This document shows positions 39,151 through 50,454 of a stretch of DNA of 64,000 bases, piece after piece. The first letter of the stretch is position 1. Every line of letters begins with the position of its first letter. The stretch is from Otis tarda (lineage: Eukaryota; Chordata; Aves; Otidiformes; Otididae), in contig CM048576.1 of NCBI GenBank assembly GCA_026413225.1, positions 1,124,501-1,188,500 of the forward strand. Reading direction: 5' to 3'. The position numbers were made by a program, and so were the translations under genes. The notes below the pieces were generated by a model. The model had not been told where the DNA came from, searched no databases, and was given only the letters and a program-made list of their open reading frames with translations.

Positions 39151-40539
39151 TCTCCTGCCAGCTTCGGGCTCGGAGAAATGAAGTATTAATAAGGCATCTC
39201 TGCCGCAGCCGAGTAGAAACACTAGTGGCATTATTGCGTTTCCCTTTTGGAAGGGGCGGGTGCAGAATAACTTTGGATATCATTTTTATTTCTCCCCCCT
39301 CTCCCCTCCCCGTGGTTGGACTAAAGACAGGGGGAAACAAACAAACAAACAAAAAAAGACTGGACACAACTGGCACTGGACAAGGTAATCCTCTCCACCC
39401 AGAGATCTGACGTGCGGGAGTGTCCTCCTGCCCTGACACTTTTCTTTCTCGGCTTCACCCTTCTTTTATTCCACCCTCTGCTCTTTTCCTCGGGCTGCAG
39501 CCGTTCGCAGAAGTGGGGAATAAAGGACGCCCAAAGCCTTGCATGATGTGTTCCGCTGGTAGCTGCTTGTTATTTTTGCGAGGGAGGGGAAAGGGGGGGG
39601 GGGAAGCGGCTGAGCTGGACAGGCGGGTATTGTCTCCTTTCCTTTGGAGGGTTTCAGCTTTTCCGGGAAAAAAAAGGGGAAAAAAAAAAAGCGCGTTTCT
39701 TTTCTGGTGATCGCTCCCGTTTGAATGAAAGAGAGAATTGCAGGTCAGGGGCTCGCCAGGTCTAAAATGAGATTTGAAGGCTGGTAGTTGGGGTTTTGCA
39801 GTGCCCGTTCTGACCCGGCATCCGGGAACGGGAAATTCAGCAGATCTGACAATTATTGTACATTTTGTTGTTAATTTTTAGCTTATAAGGTGTTTGGGTT
39901 CCCCGCCCCGTCTGAGTGGGGTTTTAACAGCTCAGCGAGAAACTTGCCCTGCGAGAGAAGGTACTCCCAGCCTCCGAGGTGAGATGGATGGAAATCTCAG
40001 TATCCTTGATCCAAAGCCCCATCTCCCAGCCCTGGAGCTGACCGGGAGCGAAGGGAAGGGGTGAAAGTGGAAAAGAGCCTCCGCTTCCCCGCAGCCCCAT
40101 TTCCAGCCTGTCTTTAATTGCTGGAGTCATTTGTCTTGCATTATCGCACTTACCGCTCGTTTCTGGCAGGGACCGGACCCTCGTCTCACGCTCCTTGCTG
40201 GGAGGCGTGAAGGAGAGGGGCCGAAGTATGTTTTAAATAAGTTTTAATCGTCAAACTTTAAAAAAAAAAAAAATTCTCTCTCTGCTTTTCCGCGACGGAA
40301 TTGCATTTACGGTTTTCTCCCCTTAATTTTTGCCTGTGACTGGAAAACGCATTAATAAAAAAATCTGTGGGAAGAGACGGAAATTCAGTGAGTCAGGCTA
40401 AAGCTGCTCCAGCCAAAAGAGAAAAAAAAAAAAAAATCGCCAAAACCATGTAAAACTAAACCGTGGGATGACACAGGGCGCTCGCTAACGCGGTCTGGGG
40501 TGCAAGGCAAGGTTTGCGCTAGCGACAAACAAGAGCTGA

Positions 40540-40962
40540 CAAGAGGTAGCTATTGTTCTGCCCCTTATCTAAATGGAACAAATATCCTGTATGTAAAATA
40601 TATATATTTTCATCGAGAAGGCAGGACCCGTGGAGAGACGAAAGTTTCCTCCTCGAGTGACTTCACTTCCCAAAATCAGCAGAAAAAAACGTTTCATCCG
40701 GTTCACTGTCTCTTTCTCGCTCTGCTGCAACAACCCAAGTTAAAAAAAGAGAGAGACAGAGAGAGAGGGAGGGAGGGAGAGGGAGAGAGGAGGAGAGGGG
40801 CTGCAGAGCGAAAAGCCAAACCGCTGCCAGGGCAGGGAGAAAAGCGAAAAGAGAGAGAAGGAGGGAAAAAAAAACAAAACCAAAACTTCAGGAGGCTTCG
40901 GTTGCAGGCTAAACCGGGTCAATGTGTGGAATATTGCTGGTACCGGCTGGAAGTTATTCTAG
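40540..40962 (+). promoter_or_regulatory. FLI1: FLI1 main promoter and 5' leader
   Basis: This segment lies directly before exon 1. It holds a GATA motif (TTATCT, 40565-40570), an ETS motif on the reverse strand (CACTTCC, 40664-40670), another ETS-like core (ATCCGG, 40696-40701) and a GGAAGT core just before the ATG (40949-40954). A 16-base A4(TA)4T4 palindrome at 40595-40610 could serve as a TATA-like element. FLI1 promoters in other vertebrates are known to be driven by ETS and GATA factors, so these motifs fit, including possible autoregulation. The transcription start site cannot be placed from sequence alone. Confidence 0.7.
40758..40874 (+). repeat. Purine-rich GA/GGGA tract in the FLI1 leader
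   Basis: Positions 40758-40800 are 43 uninterrupted purines (GA and GGGA repeats), and 40846-40874 is a second, A-rich purine run. Such tracts can form triplex (H-) DNA, and the RNA can pair with the pyrimidine tract in early intron 1 (41077-41128). As I recall, mammalian FLI1 leaders also carry a GA-rich tract, so it is probably an old feature of this promoter. Confidence 0.85.
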
Positions 40963-40979
40963 ATGGACGGCACTATTAA
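40926..40979 (+). promoter_or_regulatory. FLI1: FLI1 upstream ORF starting at GUG -37, ending UAA +15
   Basis: A GTG lies exactly 37 nt before the FLI1 ATG and opens a frame of 17 codons that ends with TAA at 40977-40979, that is, +15 relative to the FLI1 start. Both coordinates equal those described for the second conserved uORF of Fli-1 mRNA. It overlaps the AUG -41 uORF and the main start codon in a third frame, so all three frames are used over about 15 nt. The start is non-AUG, so use depends on context; conservation of both ends argues that it is functional. Confidence 0.82.
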
Positions 40980-40980
40980 G
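40963..40980 (+). CDS. FLI1: FLI1 canonical exon 1, coding part (MDGTIK)
   Basis: The six codons ATG GAC GGC ACT ATT AAG encode MDGTIK, the known N-terminus of FLI1, and are followed at 40981 by the donor GTAAGG. In known FLI1 and ERG genes the coding sequence continues with EALSVVSEDQSLF in exon 2; no such exon was found up to 64000, so intron 1 exceeds 23 kb. A TAG stop (40960-40962) lies in frame directly before the ATG, which fixes this as the start rather than an extension. The conserved uORFs overlapping it (see those entries) support the assignment independently. FLI1 acts as a nuclear ETS-domain transcription factor controlling megakaryocyte, erythroid and endothelial genes. Only the first six residues are present here, so no domain can be inspected. 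Confidence 0.95.
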
Positions 40981-40984
40981 GTAA

Positions 40985-41330
40985 GGGGGGCTGGGGGACC
41001 CCTCCTGCCGGGGGGGCGCTGGGAAGGGGCGCGGGGGCTGGGGTCCGGCTCCGTCCCTCCGCCCCGGAGCGGCCGGTCTCTCCTCCTTCTCCTCCTCCTC
41101 CTCCTTCTTCTCCTCCTCCTCCTCCTCCGCCGCAGCGCGTCGGGACTCTCCCCTTCGCCTCCCCGGTGCTCGGGGTAGGGGGGGGGAAGCTTCGTACCCC
41201 GCTTGGCGAGGCGGTTTGGGGCCAGCACCCCTCGGAGGGGTCCCGGGAGAGGCACTGACAGCTGCCGCCCCCGGGGCTCGGGCCGGCGGCGGAGGGGGGG
41301 GGGGGTGGCTCCGAGCTGGCCCCAGATGTG
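40985..41330. promoter_or_regulatory. FLI1: CpG island over the start of FLI1 intron 1
   Basis: The sequence is strongly G+C-rich with many CpGs (for example 41023-41075, 41125-41150 and 41265-41300), in contrast to the AT-rich DNA on both sides. Together with the leader it marks a CpG-island promoter. Long G runs (for example 41178-41187 and 41294-41304) lie within it. Confidence 0.75.
41077..41128 (+). repeat. Uninterrupted CT-rich tract about 100 nt after the exon 1 donor
   Basis: These 52 nt are all pyrimidine, mostly CCT and CTT triplets. On the RNA they complement the GA-rich leader tract some 280 nt upstream. The tract also resembles a binding platform for polypyrimidine-tract or poly(C)-binding proteins. 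Confidence 0.9.
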
Positions 41331-41928
41331 AGCCCCTTGGCTCTGATTTTTCCTCGCCCGGCCCTGCTTGAAATGGTTCTGGTGGGTCGGCCGTGCGATT
41401 CCACCAGCAGGTTTTTTGGGTTTTGGTTTTTTGGTGGGGGGGGGGAAGGGAGGGAGAGCGATTCGGAGGGCGGTTTGGAGGAGAAACATCACCCTAGCTT
41501 GGGGCGAGGCAGGGGGAAGGGGAAGCAAAGAGTGTGGCAAAAAAACCACGAACATAACCAACCTCTGGTGGCCTTGAGCAACCCAGGACGCTGCTGGGAC
41601 TTGGAGAGCGGTTCCCCCTCCTTTCCCCCCCATCCAACCGGCCGGTCCTTCAGATGACCCAGGCCTTTTCCGAGCCCTTTGAGCTGGCTCGCACTGTTTC
41701 TCAGAGCCCAGGCAGCGGAGGGGTTGGCTTTCTCGCTTTGGGGGGACCCTTGTGCGATTCTTACGGGTTCTTCTCGAGGGAGCCCTGTAGTACAGAAGCA
41801 GCTCGAACAGAAGAGCCTTCAAGCGAGAGACGCTGTGGGTGTGTTTGGGTTGGAGGATTTCGAAAGATGCCTATCGCCTGGGTGGGGTGTTGATCTCTTC
41901 TTAAAAGGCTTTTTTTTTTCTTCTTTTT

Positions 41929-41930
<2 letters not shown>

Positions 41931-41960
<30 letters not shown>
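41931..41960 (+). repeat. T30 homopolymer in FLI1 intron 1
   Basis: Thirty uninterrupted thymines, preceded by further T-rich sequence from 41911. It is the longest homopolymer in the window, about 950 bp after exon 1. Confidence 0.9.
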
Positions 41961-41964
<4 letters not shown>

Positions 41965-42479
41965 ACCTGGGGAGAAAGAAGCTGCAAACTGGCAGGAACT
42001 GAAACTTTCTCCCTTAGATTGCAGCTTGTGACAAGTGCGCTGTTTGAAAGGGTCTCAAAAGAAGGGGGAGGGAAGGAGATGGGCAGGAAGAGGAAAGAAA
42101 GAAGGAATGAAAGGGTGAATGTCAGAAAGGAGAGAAAGCAGGAGCGTTGAAAGCCCCAAATTCGGGAGGCATGGCAGGACCAAGACACGTTTCCCCCACC
42201 ACCTCTTCAGATCTGTAGCAGAAGTAACCCGGGCCTCATTCAGGAGACGTTTAGTGCAGCACAACCTTCTTTGATTTGCGGAGCCCTAAATATTGTGCAG
42301 TGAAAGTGCAGAAATTTCCCATCTGTACATTTGGTGCGGTGCACACATGGACTTTGTTTTCCGCACAGGCCGCCACCCCCCCCTTGCACCATCCTCTGGA
42401 AGGTGCTGATGTATTCCCATGACCCACGTAGCTCATGGTGACTACTGGGAGCTCCTCCTCTCCCCAGTCACCCCATGTT

Positions 42480-42590
42480 GCAAAGTATTATTGCTAACCC
42501 CCCTCCTTACCCCCCCCCCCGCCCCAGTTTGGAGATGAGGAACTGCGATGCTTAGCAGCTAGGCCTGCAGTCATGCTGGGGAGGCTGCGG
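42480..42590 (+). repeat. Possible MIR-like relic, interrupted by a C run
   Basis: AAGTATTATTGCTAACCCCC, a long C-rich run, then GGAGATGAGGAACTGCGATG and TTAGCAGCTAGGCC recall the MIR order TATTAT..CCC..CAGATGAGGAAACTGAGG. The C run has probably expanded inside an old element. Confidence 0.4.
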
Positions 42591-45500
42591 CGAAAGGAGG
42601 AACTCAGCCGCATCCCGCTTCGCTGCCCAGGCTCCTGGATCTGCCCGCTGGCTCCCCTGCGGCCTTTTTGTCCTGCTTCGCTTCTAGTCCAGAAATAATT
42701 TGGCTGTTCAAGCTAAGAGAGACGGGATCCAGATACGCCGGAGTCTCCTCTTGGGTTCATTCACTGAGCAGTTCCAGGAGCATCAGCACGTTGCTGCAGG
42801 TTCCCATGTCCTGCTTGCCTCCTCCCACAATTTACCCCTTTTCTGTACATTTAGATCAGTGGTCCTGCAGTGCACTCAGGATTATCTGAGATTTCTTACC
42901 AGTTTTCTTACTGGGGAGAAAAAGAGTGGGTTCCCCAGGAAGATCAGACCCAAGGATTGACAGATTTGCTGCAGATCCCCTCTGAAAGGAAGGGGTTAGG
43001 CCACCTTGTTAGCTCATCTCAGGTGAAGGGCAACGGGAGAGGATGTGGCTTGAGATGCTTAAGTGTTTGTAATGTGCTGAGTCCCATGTATAACCTGTGC
43101 TTCGGGGTAGATTTTCAAAATTCTGCGACACGGTAAAGCAAACGTGTGCTGTATCCAGGGGAAAGCAGTTTAAGAGCAATCGTATCCTTAGGTCTGCTCG
43201 GCTGTAGGTTGTACGCATTGATTTCTCTGAAAGCTGTGCATTTAAGTTGGGAAATAATGTGGCAGAAAGATGCATGTAAGTGACTGGAGAGCAAGAAAAA
43301 CACAGAAAAAAAGGTTCTTTCATTATCTAAAGCAAGAACACAGTGACTGACTGGGTGAAATCTGTGTACCGGTGTGGTTAAGGAGCGCTTCCCTCCCTAA
43401 ACTCAGAAATATTTCTGTCTGTGTAGAAAATCAGTGCTATGCAGCGCGGAATAGGTGTGGGACAGGGTTGCTCATTCCAGGTGACCGCCTTCAATCAAAA
43501 CAAGTGACTGTTTTTTTTTTTTTCAAGTCTATGCTAAACTATTCTACAACCTAATTGTTTTAATTGAGCCAGAGCAGGGTCAGAGAATAGGTGTGGTCAG
43601 GATGATCCTGGGCATCGTTTGCATCCTTTGCAGACGTTGCCTACAAGTGTATATTGAAGTTGTTTCCAGAGGAACTGGATCACTTACTGAGGTGGCTGGA
43701 GGCAATTTTTGCTGCGTTCTTCAAATCATCTGCTTGATACCTGACACTGGACCTGGACTGGCTGGCTTGAAAAGTGACCTGTAGAGCAATGGTGTGAGGT
43801 CTTTTATGGAGAAAGAAGTGCGGCAGATCTTCATCTTTCTTAGTTTGTTTCCATATTCAGTTCATATTCTGTGAATGACACTTGCAGAAGATGATTGGGA
43901 GCCAGTGAAACTCATGACAGCTTATGTTTGCACTAATTTCAAATAGTCGATAACATTTTTGTTGTGTGCTTCCAGATACTTCAAATCACGTCTTCTTGGG
44001 TTAACGCCCTGCTTTGACTTAATTGACATTGTGTTTGGGGAGGGTTTGGTTCTTATTGCCTCAAATTAAATTAAAAAATGGCCCACCTAATGGCAGCGAG
44101 ATGCCTGTGCGTGGACTTCCTCACGATAACAAATGGTGCGGTTTCAAACGGGTTTAATTGTTTCAGTTCCACTTTACATGTGGACAGTAATTAAATATGC
44201 TTGGCAAAGACTGACTGTTAGTAAAAAAAAAAAAAAAAAAGCACATTTTGTGTAACTGCTGCCTTCCTTCTGTGAAAACGTGTTTATCCTGGTGTTCTGG
44301 ACATAAGAGACAGACCATGTGAAGGACATTCAAAGGACAGTTTTGCATTACTCAAGCAGATGACAACCATGCTTGTCTCCTTCCACAAGAAGACAACTTG
44401 TATGTTGGTGTTGCTATAGCAAAGGGTGGGGTAGGGTTTCTCTTGCAATCACTGTTTCTTGTCATTTGTGAACTGTAGGCGTTTGCTCTCGTCTTGAAAC
44501 TTGGCCATCAAGATCTCAAACGAAGAACATGTTTCCTTTTTGAGCTAGTTTAAATGTCTGGTTTTGCCATTTTTAAATTGCCCTGCCTTTGGCCCTTTAG
44601 AGATGGCCTTTCCTGGCACAAAGGCATTGACTGCTAGGGCAAGACTCTTAATCCCCAGACTGTGGAAAAAGAAAAAAAAAAAATCAGGGAGATGTTTGTT
44701 CACTGGAGACTTCCCAAAAGCAATTTTGAACAAGACTTTCTGACATTTCCAAGGCGTGAACGATGATATTCCCTCATACCCTGGTCCCTATTCAGGTGAC
44801 GTTTCTATTGCACAACGACTTTCTAACAGCAAAAACCTGTTAGAAGCGTTTTGTTTGGGGTATTTTTATAATATTACTTAATTTTCCCTCCAGATCTGTA
44901 TGCAAATACGCGCCTTAGAGTTTAGAATCACGCCGCAGTGCTGGGTGCCGTCGGCTCGAGGTGTCCAGTACCGACTCCCAGTTCCTGTGCAAGTAAAACA
45001 CTGGGAAAGTTATTTCAGAACTGGTAAACTCAGCAGCTCAGGATTGTTCCTGCTGTGGGAAGGAAGATCAGTCTGAAGCAAACCTAACACACAACAAACC
45101 AGCACAAACTGCTTAGATTTTAGGCACTTGGGGTTTCGCTCAGAGGCTCTAGAGAGGTGCTGAGACCCTTGTGTAGTTTCTCTCTGCCACTGTGGATTTT
45201 ACCCTGACAGGATGTGGTCACTTTAACTAGTAGCGTGCATGTCGTGAGGATTTCATGCTTTTATTTGAGTTATTTGTTTTAATTTGGTGATTCTCCTGCT
45301 GTAAGGATGGAGGGGAGGCCCAGCTTCTGCCGCTCCTCGCAGGATTTCTTCTGGAGAGAGCCTTGGTATGTAAGAGTGGAACTATTCATTGGAGTATTAT
45401 GAGAAAGGCGCAGAAGTAAAAAGAAGCAAAGGGTAAGGTTGCACCTCGGAGTGAGGTCTTAGATGAATTGCTGATAAGGTGAGATATGCTGGGGGAAGGG

Positions 45501-46070
45501 CATTTATAGCAATTTTTGCAGGAAGCAGAGTTTATTCTCTTCAGGTCTCACCCTCCCAGTCTTAGAGCGGGCTTTGCTCTTGATTTCAGTTCTCCTCCTC
45601 TCAGAAGGATCAGACCTAGAACTTATGATCGTAACAGCCTCATGACAGAGCATCTTCCATGCTTTTTCTCCCAGGAAAACATCGACATACGAAGTTCTTT
45701 TACAGCACTCTGTAAGCTGCCTTTGAAAAATGAAGATTTCTCACTCTACTTGAGTTTACTTGGCCATTTAAAGAAAGACCCTATGTCCCATCTCAGTGCA
45801 AACTTGCACAAGCATGAAAATTAAAGCAGCCAAGGGAGCCTTAACTTCAGATTTTCAGATCTTTGTGGGTTTGCTAAACACCTGACGTTGCAGGGTGTTA
45901 GTACTAGAGCATGCATGAGTGTGTGCATGGCTGGCCTAGAAAAAAAACGAGTCTAAAACATTAAGCTTAGCTCTACAACTTGATTTGAAGGCCAAATGCA
46001 AAATTCTCTTTAGATCTTTTGTTCTGAATTGAGCAGCAGATCTGTTTGCAGTGTCTGTGCCTCTCGTGCT

Positions 46071-46112
46071 CTCGCGCACGTGTGAACGTGAGCGCACCGT
46101 GCGTGTGCGCAC
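46071..46112. other. Alternating CG/TG-rich tract (possible Z-DNA) with an E-box
   Basis: CTCGCGCACGTGTG followed by GCACCGTGCGTGTGCGCAC is mostly alternating pyrimidine-purine. It contains the E-box CACGTG (46077-46082) and the palindrome GTGCGCAC. Such sequence favours Z-DNA; no function is shown. Confidence 0.5.
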
Positions 46113-47106
46113 TGGCATCCTCGTCTCAGTTATACAACGCCCCTCACGCTGCCACGGGTGATACCCAAGAACACTTTCTGGGTGAAGAAATGTTTTCTTA
46201 CAAGGCTGTGAAGTGCATATTTTTAGCCGGTTTTGAAAATACGACGAAAATACCAGCATGCAAATGTGGTTTTCTGCCTCCTTCTGGAAATAATTCGCCT
46301 AAGTCTTTGCTGACCTGTGTGCTGCATCACCATAGACACCCGGGCAGTCAGGGTGATCAAGTAACTTCTCACCAACTTAAATTGTATAAACAGCAGTGTA
46401 CGGTACAGGACGATGTGCAATCTACTCGACTGAGCTCCAAAATACCAAAGCCTTTTCAAAATGTTAATGCATCTACGCCTTATTTTCTTTCTTCCTCTCA
46501 TTACCCAGGCCACATAATTACTGATGCGTATCTACCCAGCTAGTAACACTGATCTAGAAACCTGTCTCTTGTAGTAAAGCCACAAACGTTGCCTCCCTCC
46601 TCCCCCACCTCCGCTACCAAAAGCTTTTCCTTTAGCTGTAAGGCCAAACAAAAGGGACGTATCTTGCTGTGTGTTACTGCTGGAGATGTTGAAGTAAAGC
46701 TGTTTCTCCAGTGACAAGTAGCACCAAAGGCAAAACTTTGAAATAACGACCTGACGGGCCATCGGTATTTGATAGCACCTAATTCTGTTTATGCTTCCAT
46801 GTTTTGAAGCCAGAGCCCTAAAAATAGGTGTGTAAGTGCATATTTATCAGCCTTTGCTTCTCCTCAGCATTGAAAGAAAATGACCCTGGCTCTTCACGTG
46901 CATCAAGCATCCTTTCTTTTCCTGATTTTTTTTTTTTCTTCTAAAATACAATCAGAAACACAGCTCAGTAGAGGTTCCTCTAGTAAATGCCGTGGATATA
47001 GCTGAGCTTGCTGTTTTATTTGCATGTATCTTGTTCTTCCAGCATAGACCAACCCAGAGCTCAACCCACCACAGGGCTGTAAAGGAGCAAGAAGCAATTT
47101 TTAAAA

Positions 47107-47132
47107 TTTTATATATCTATAGATATATAAAA
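47107..47132. repeat. Perfect 26-bp AT-rich palindrome
   Basis: TTTTATATATCTA is followed without a spacer by its exact reverse complement TAGATATATAAAA. It could extrude as a cruciform, or be a hairpin in the transcript. Confidence 0.9.
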
Positions 47133-50100
47133 AGCTGCACACCCAGTGCACACCCAGGAATTGAACGTTAGCGTGCTGGCCCACGCTTGTCAATCACGCA
47201 GAGGGAGCGAAAATAACATAACGGCCAGGAGAGTCTTTAATTAGTCATCTGCCGATTTCTCACTCAGCAAAAAAAAAAAAAACAACCTGCCCTTCTTCAC
47301 TAATGCTGGTTTTGATCTGAGGGGAGGAGATAAATCAGCAAGAATACAGGGTTTTTTAAGTTGGTCGATGAGTGAAAAAAAGAAACCGGAGTGAGGTATG
47401 GCGGGGTCAGTGGAAGGTGTGGTGAGTTTGGGAAACCGATTTTTGTATGATGAGAAAATTCTTATTTAAACATTTTTTATAGCTGGTTTCATTTAAAAAA
47501 GAAGATAAGGAAAAGATTAGGAGAGGTTAAAATACCCTTTTTACAGCTAAGAGCAGAATTTGGCGCTCTGGTTTCTTCTGAATAGCTCTTCTTGTTGTTC
47601 CAAGCTTGATTGACTTATAACTGCATCTGAACCAACCTCACATCAGTTCCTTTTTATCAGCCAAAGTGAGACTTCCTGTGCTCCACAGTCTGGTTTCCTG
47701 ATGTGTTTCCTTTTTCCTTTTAACAGAACAAAGGAAACTGTAACTCCTCCGCTGCTCCTGTTCCAAATCTCCTTGGGACTTCATATAATGGTTAGCATCG
47801 AACGTTTGCCTTTTTTTTTTTTTTTTCCCTGCCCAGTTTCCAAGTCAGGCTGCCTAGAGTGATAGTGCCCTCTTCATATCTGCTTGAGTTTTGCGTTGCC
47901 AGCTGCGGAAGGGCAAGAACTGTGTCCACTTCCAGAGCAGTGGGCAGCCACCGTGCTCCAGTCTACCCAAATGAAGCAGAAAAGGCAAATCTTGGCCAAA
48001 GACCTCTGAGATACAGGATTCTTAATGTTACGCTAAGGCAAATAATTAGCTGTTGAGATCTCATCGATTTGCACAGGCTTGTAGGCGTGAACATAGTTGG
48101 TGTTTGAACTCTGGGCTGGAATTTTATGTCCTGAAATACATAGGCCGTTGGCAGAAATGCTGCTCAGGACGCGAATGGCATTGCCCTAGTACATACTGGG
48201 ACTGGCAGCCCTGTCCATTTTAACGGGAATGATGCTCTCACACCGCCGCACTGAATGGCAGTTACTCTCTTACGACTATTTGTCCCTTAGCTGTTACGGG
48301 GCTGCAGTTCTATTGCTGTCCTGACATCAGGAATATGCTACGAATGTGAAAGATTCAGTGCAAAATCCAAATAACGCCGGGAGGTGAGGAGCCTGTCCCT
48401 TGGGAAAGCACCGTTTTTCCCCAGCCAGTGCCTCCCCCCCAGCCGACACGCGTACTGTTTTGCCGGGATGCACCATCCCTTCATCATCTCCACGTGTCAG
48501 AGCTGATGCTCTTTCTTTATAATAATCACAAGTTCACTTGCCTTCTTGTTCAGATCAAGGAATGCGATCTGGGACCAGTTTATCCATTTATCCAGAGCCC
48601 GGCAGGCTTAGAGAGGGAAGGGGAAGCTGCAAGCTGTGCTGACTATTGGCCATCTGCATATGGAGGCAAAGTGAATTTGCAAGTTCAACCTCTCCGCAAT
48701 AGGTAGTTTATGTCCCAGGTTCGTTTATCCAAGCCATGAAAATTCAGGAATGGCAGAATATGGAACAGGAAAAAAGATTTACGTTGAAAAATGTCATTTT
48801 TTATCAAATAGCTTTGGATTACCTAGGGAAAGGTATCTGAAAATTATACCCCTTCTGTAAAATCCAGGGGAAAATCAAGGAAGTTTCGCCTTTCCTGCTG
48901 TGTTCTGTTTATGGAACAATTCCTATACAGTATAATTCAATTTCCATAAAAACTCCATCGATTTAAGCCCTATTAAATTCTGAGATTTGTCTGTGAGGGT
49001 CGTGTTGCAGATCAGCCTTTAGGACTGACTCCTGATTGGAACCAGAAGTCGTGACTTGTACCATTAATTCCTTGTATTATGGTAGTTGTCCCTGGAGGCT
49101 TCCGCCAAGACTAAGCATGACACGTAGATGGAATAAAAGGCCATAATCTAAGCAGGCAAAGGAAAAGAGAACAAAAAAAAAAAACAACCCCAAAAGACTG
49201 AAAATTATTTTGAGAAGTTATTCCAGTTGCTGTGGGTGTCTTTGAGGCATACTGGGAATCTGAGTCTGTGTAGCTCCTGGTCCTTCAGAGACGATGTGCC
49301 GCAGCAAGAATAATTTTTCTGCTGATGACACTCCTCGCAAAATTCATGTGGCACGCGTGGGAACGTCCTGCCTTAATTAGATGGAATATGCACATGTGTA
49401 TATCTCCGCTGCACAAATATTTATGTTTTGGTGATATTTCTAAGAGGCATAAACTGATACATCTGACTTCGTTAGAACCAACCAGGCTTTGAAATAAGCA
49501 CAGGCTGAAGTGATTTGTTAGGCAAGAACTCTCGGTATCATCCTGTAAATATTACCAAAATTGTCTGTAACAGCTTCGCTGTGACGAGAAAAAGAATGAT
49601 CTTACATTAAGCGAGGAACTGATGCACGGAGAAAATTAGTGTGTCTTATCAGGACCTGGGGTGTTTTTAATTGCCGATATTTCTTCTGAATCCTGTTTTC
49701 CACCAGACAAGTGTGCGTGCAAACTTTGCGTGCGCTACATTTTATCCGAGCGATCGCGAATTCCCTTGTGACGCTAAGATCGTACTTGAAATCTGAGACA
49801 TCTCCAGTACGCCGAAGGGAAACTGCTACCATTCCAACGGCATGTGGCCCGGACTCCAGCTCCTCTCCGGCCCGCTGCACATCGAGCATCGGTGCAGGAT
49901 CTCACAGTACGTTGTTTTTGCGCTGTGTTCTGCTTTCTGCATTACATGAAGTGGAAGAAGGAGCACGGACAGGTCCCACACAGAAATTTTACAGAGGAGG
50001 ATCTGGAGCTGGGCTTTTCCGCGGTACCTTCTAGTCATTTTCTTCTGAAAAGCGGCTCCGTTCTCCCCTTGACAATGGTATTGGGTCCTCTGGATTTTGC

Positions 50101-50454
50101 GTAATGTTATATGGAAGGTTATGTAAAAAACTGACCCAATATGCATCACCACGCGACATTTTTTTTTGCGTAGGAAAAGTGTATATCCACGTGAACTCCG
50201 ACAGATGGATAGAGTTCATCCCCTTTAGAAAGAGAAAGCAGCGCACTGAAGTTCAAGCTTGCTTGCGGTGAACCCTCTGAATTTGCACCGTTGTATCTGA
50301 GAGATGTCTTCTCATTCTCACAAAACACGGGGTGGTCATTAACGGATGGAATAAGCCTGCAGTTAGTTCCCTGCTCTTCATTTTTGGTATTCTCACATGT
50401 CTTCTCTGCTTCAGGAAGGATGTAATTATGGTTGATCGTTAGTGTTATGAATTA

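Larger units (their letters stand above)
29751..40539 (+). other. Intron of the upstream FLI1 transcript, and upstream flank of the main promoter
   Basis: No coding exon was recognised. The stretch is AT-rich to about 37.9 kb and then G+C-rich. It contains many A and T runs of 15-29 bases and simple TA-rich sequence around 36750-36790. The part from 36 to 40.5 kb lies directly upstream of the main promoter and may hold regulatory DNA. Confidence 0.7.
40922..40980 (+). promoter_or_regulatory. FLI1: FLI1 upstream ORF starting at AUG -41 (exon 1 part)
   Basis: An ATG lies exactly 41 nt before the FLI1 start, in a different frame. It reads through the FLI1 start codon and out of exon 1, so after splicing it would stop in exon 2, outside the window. 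Work on vertebrate Fli-1 mRNA, as I recall it, described an AUG -41 uORF ending at UGA +35. That uORF represses initiation at the main AUG and favours reinitiation at the internal AUG +100, giving the shorter isoform. The position match is exact; function in this species is inferred. Confidence 0.85.
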
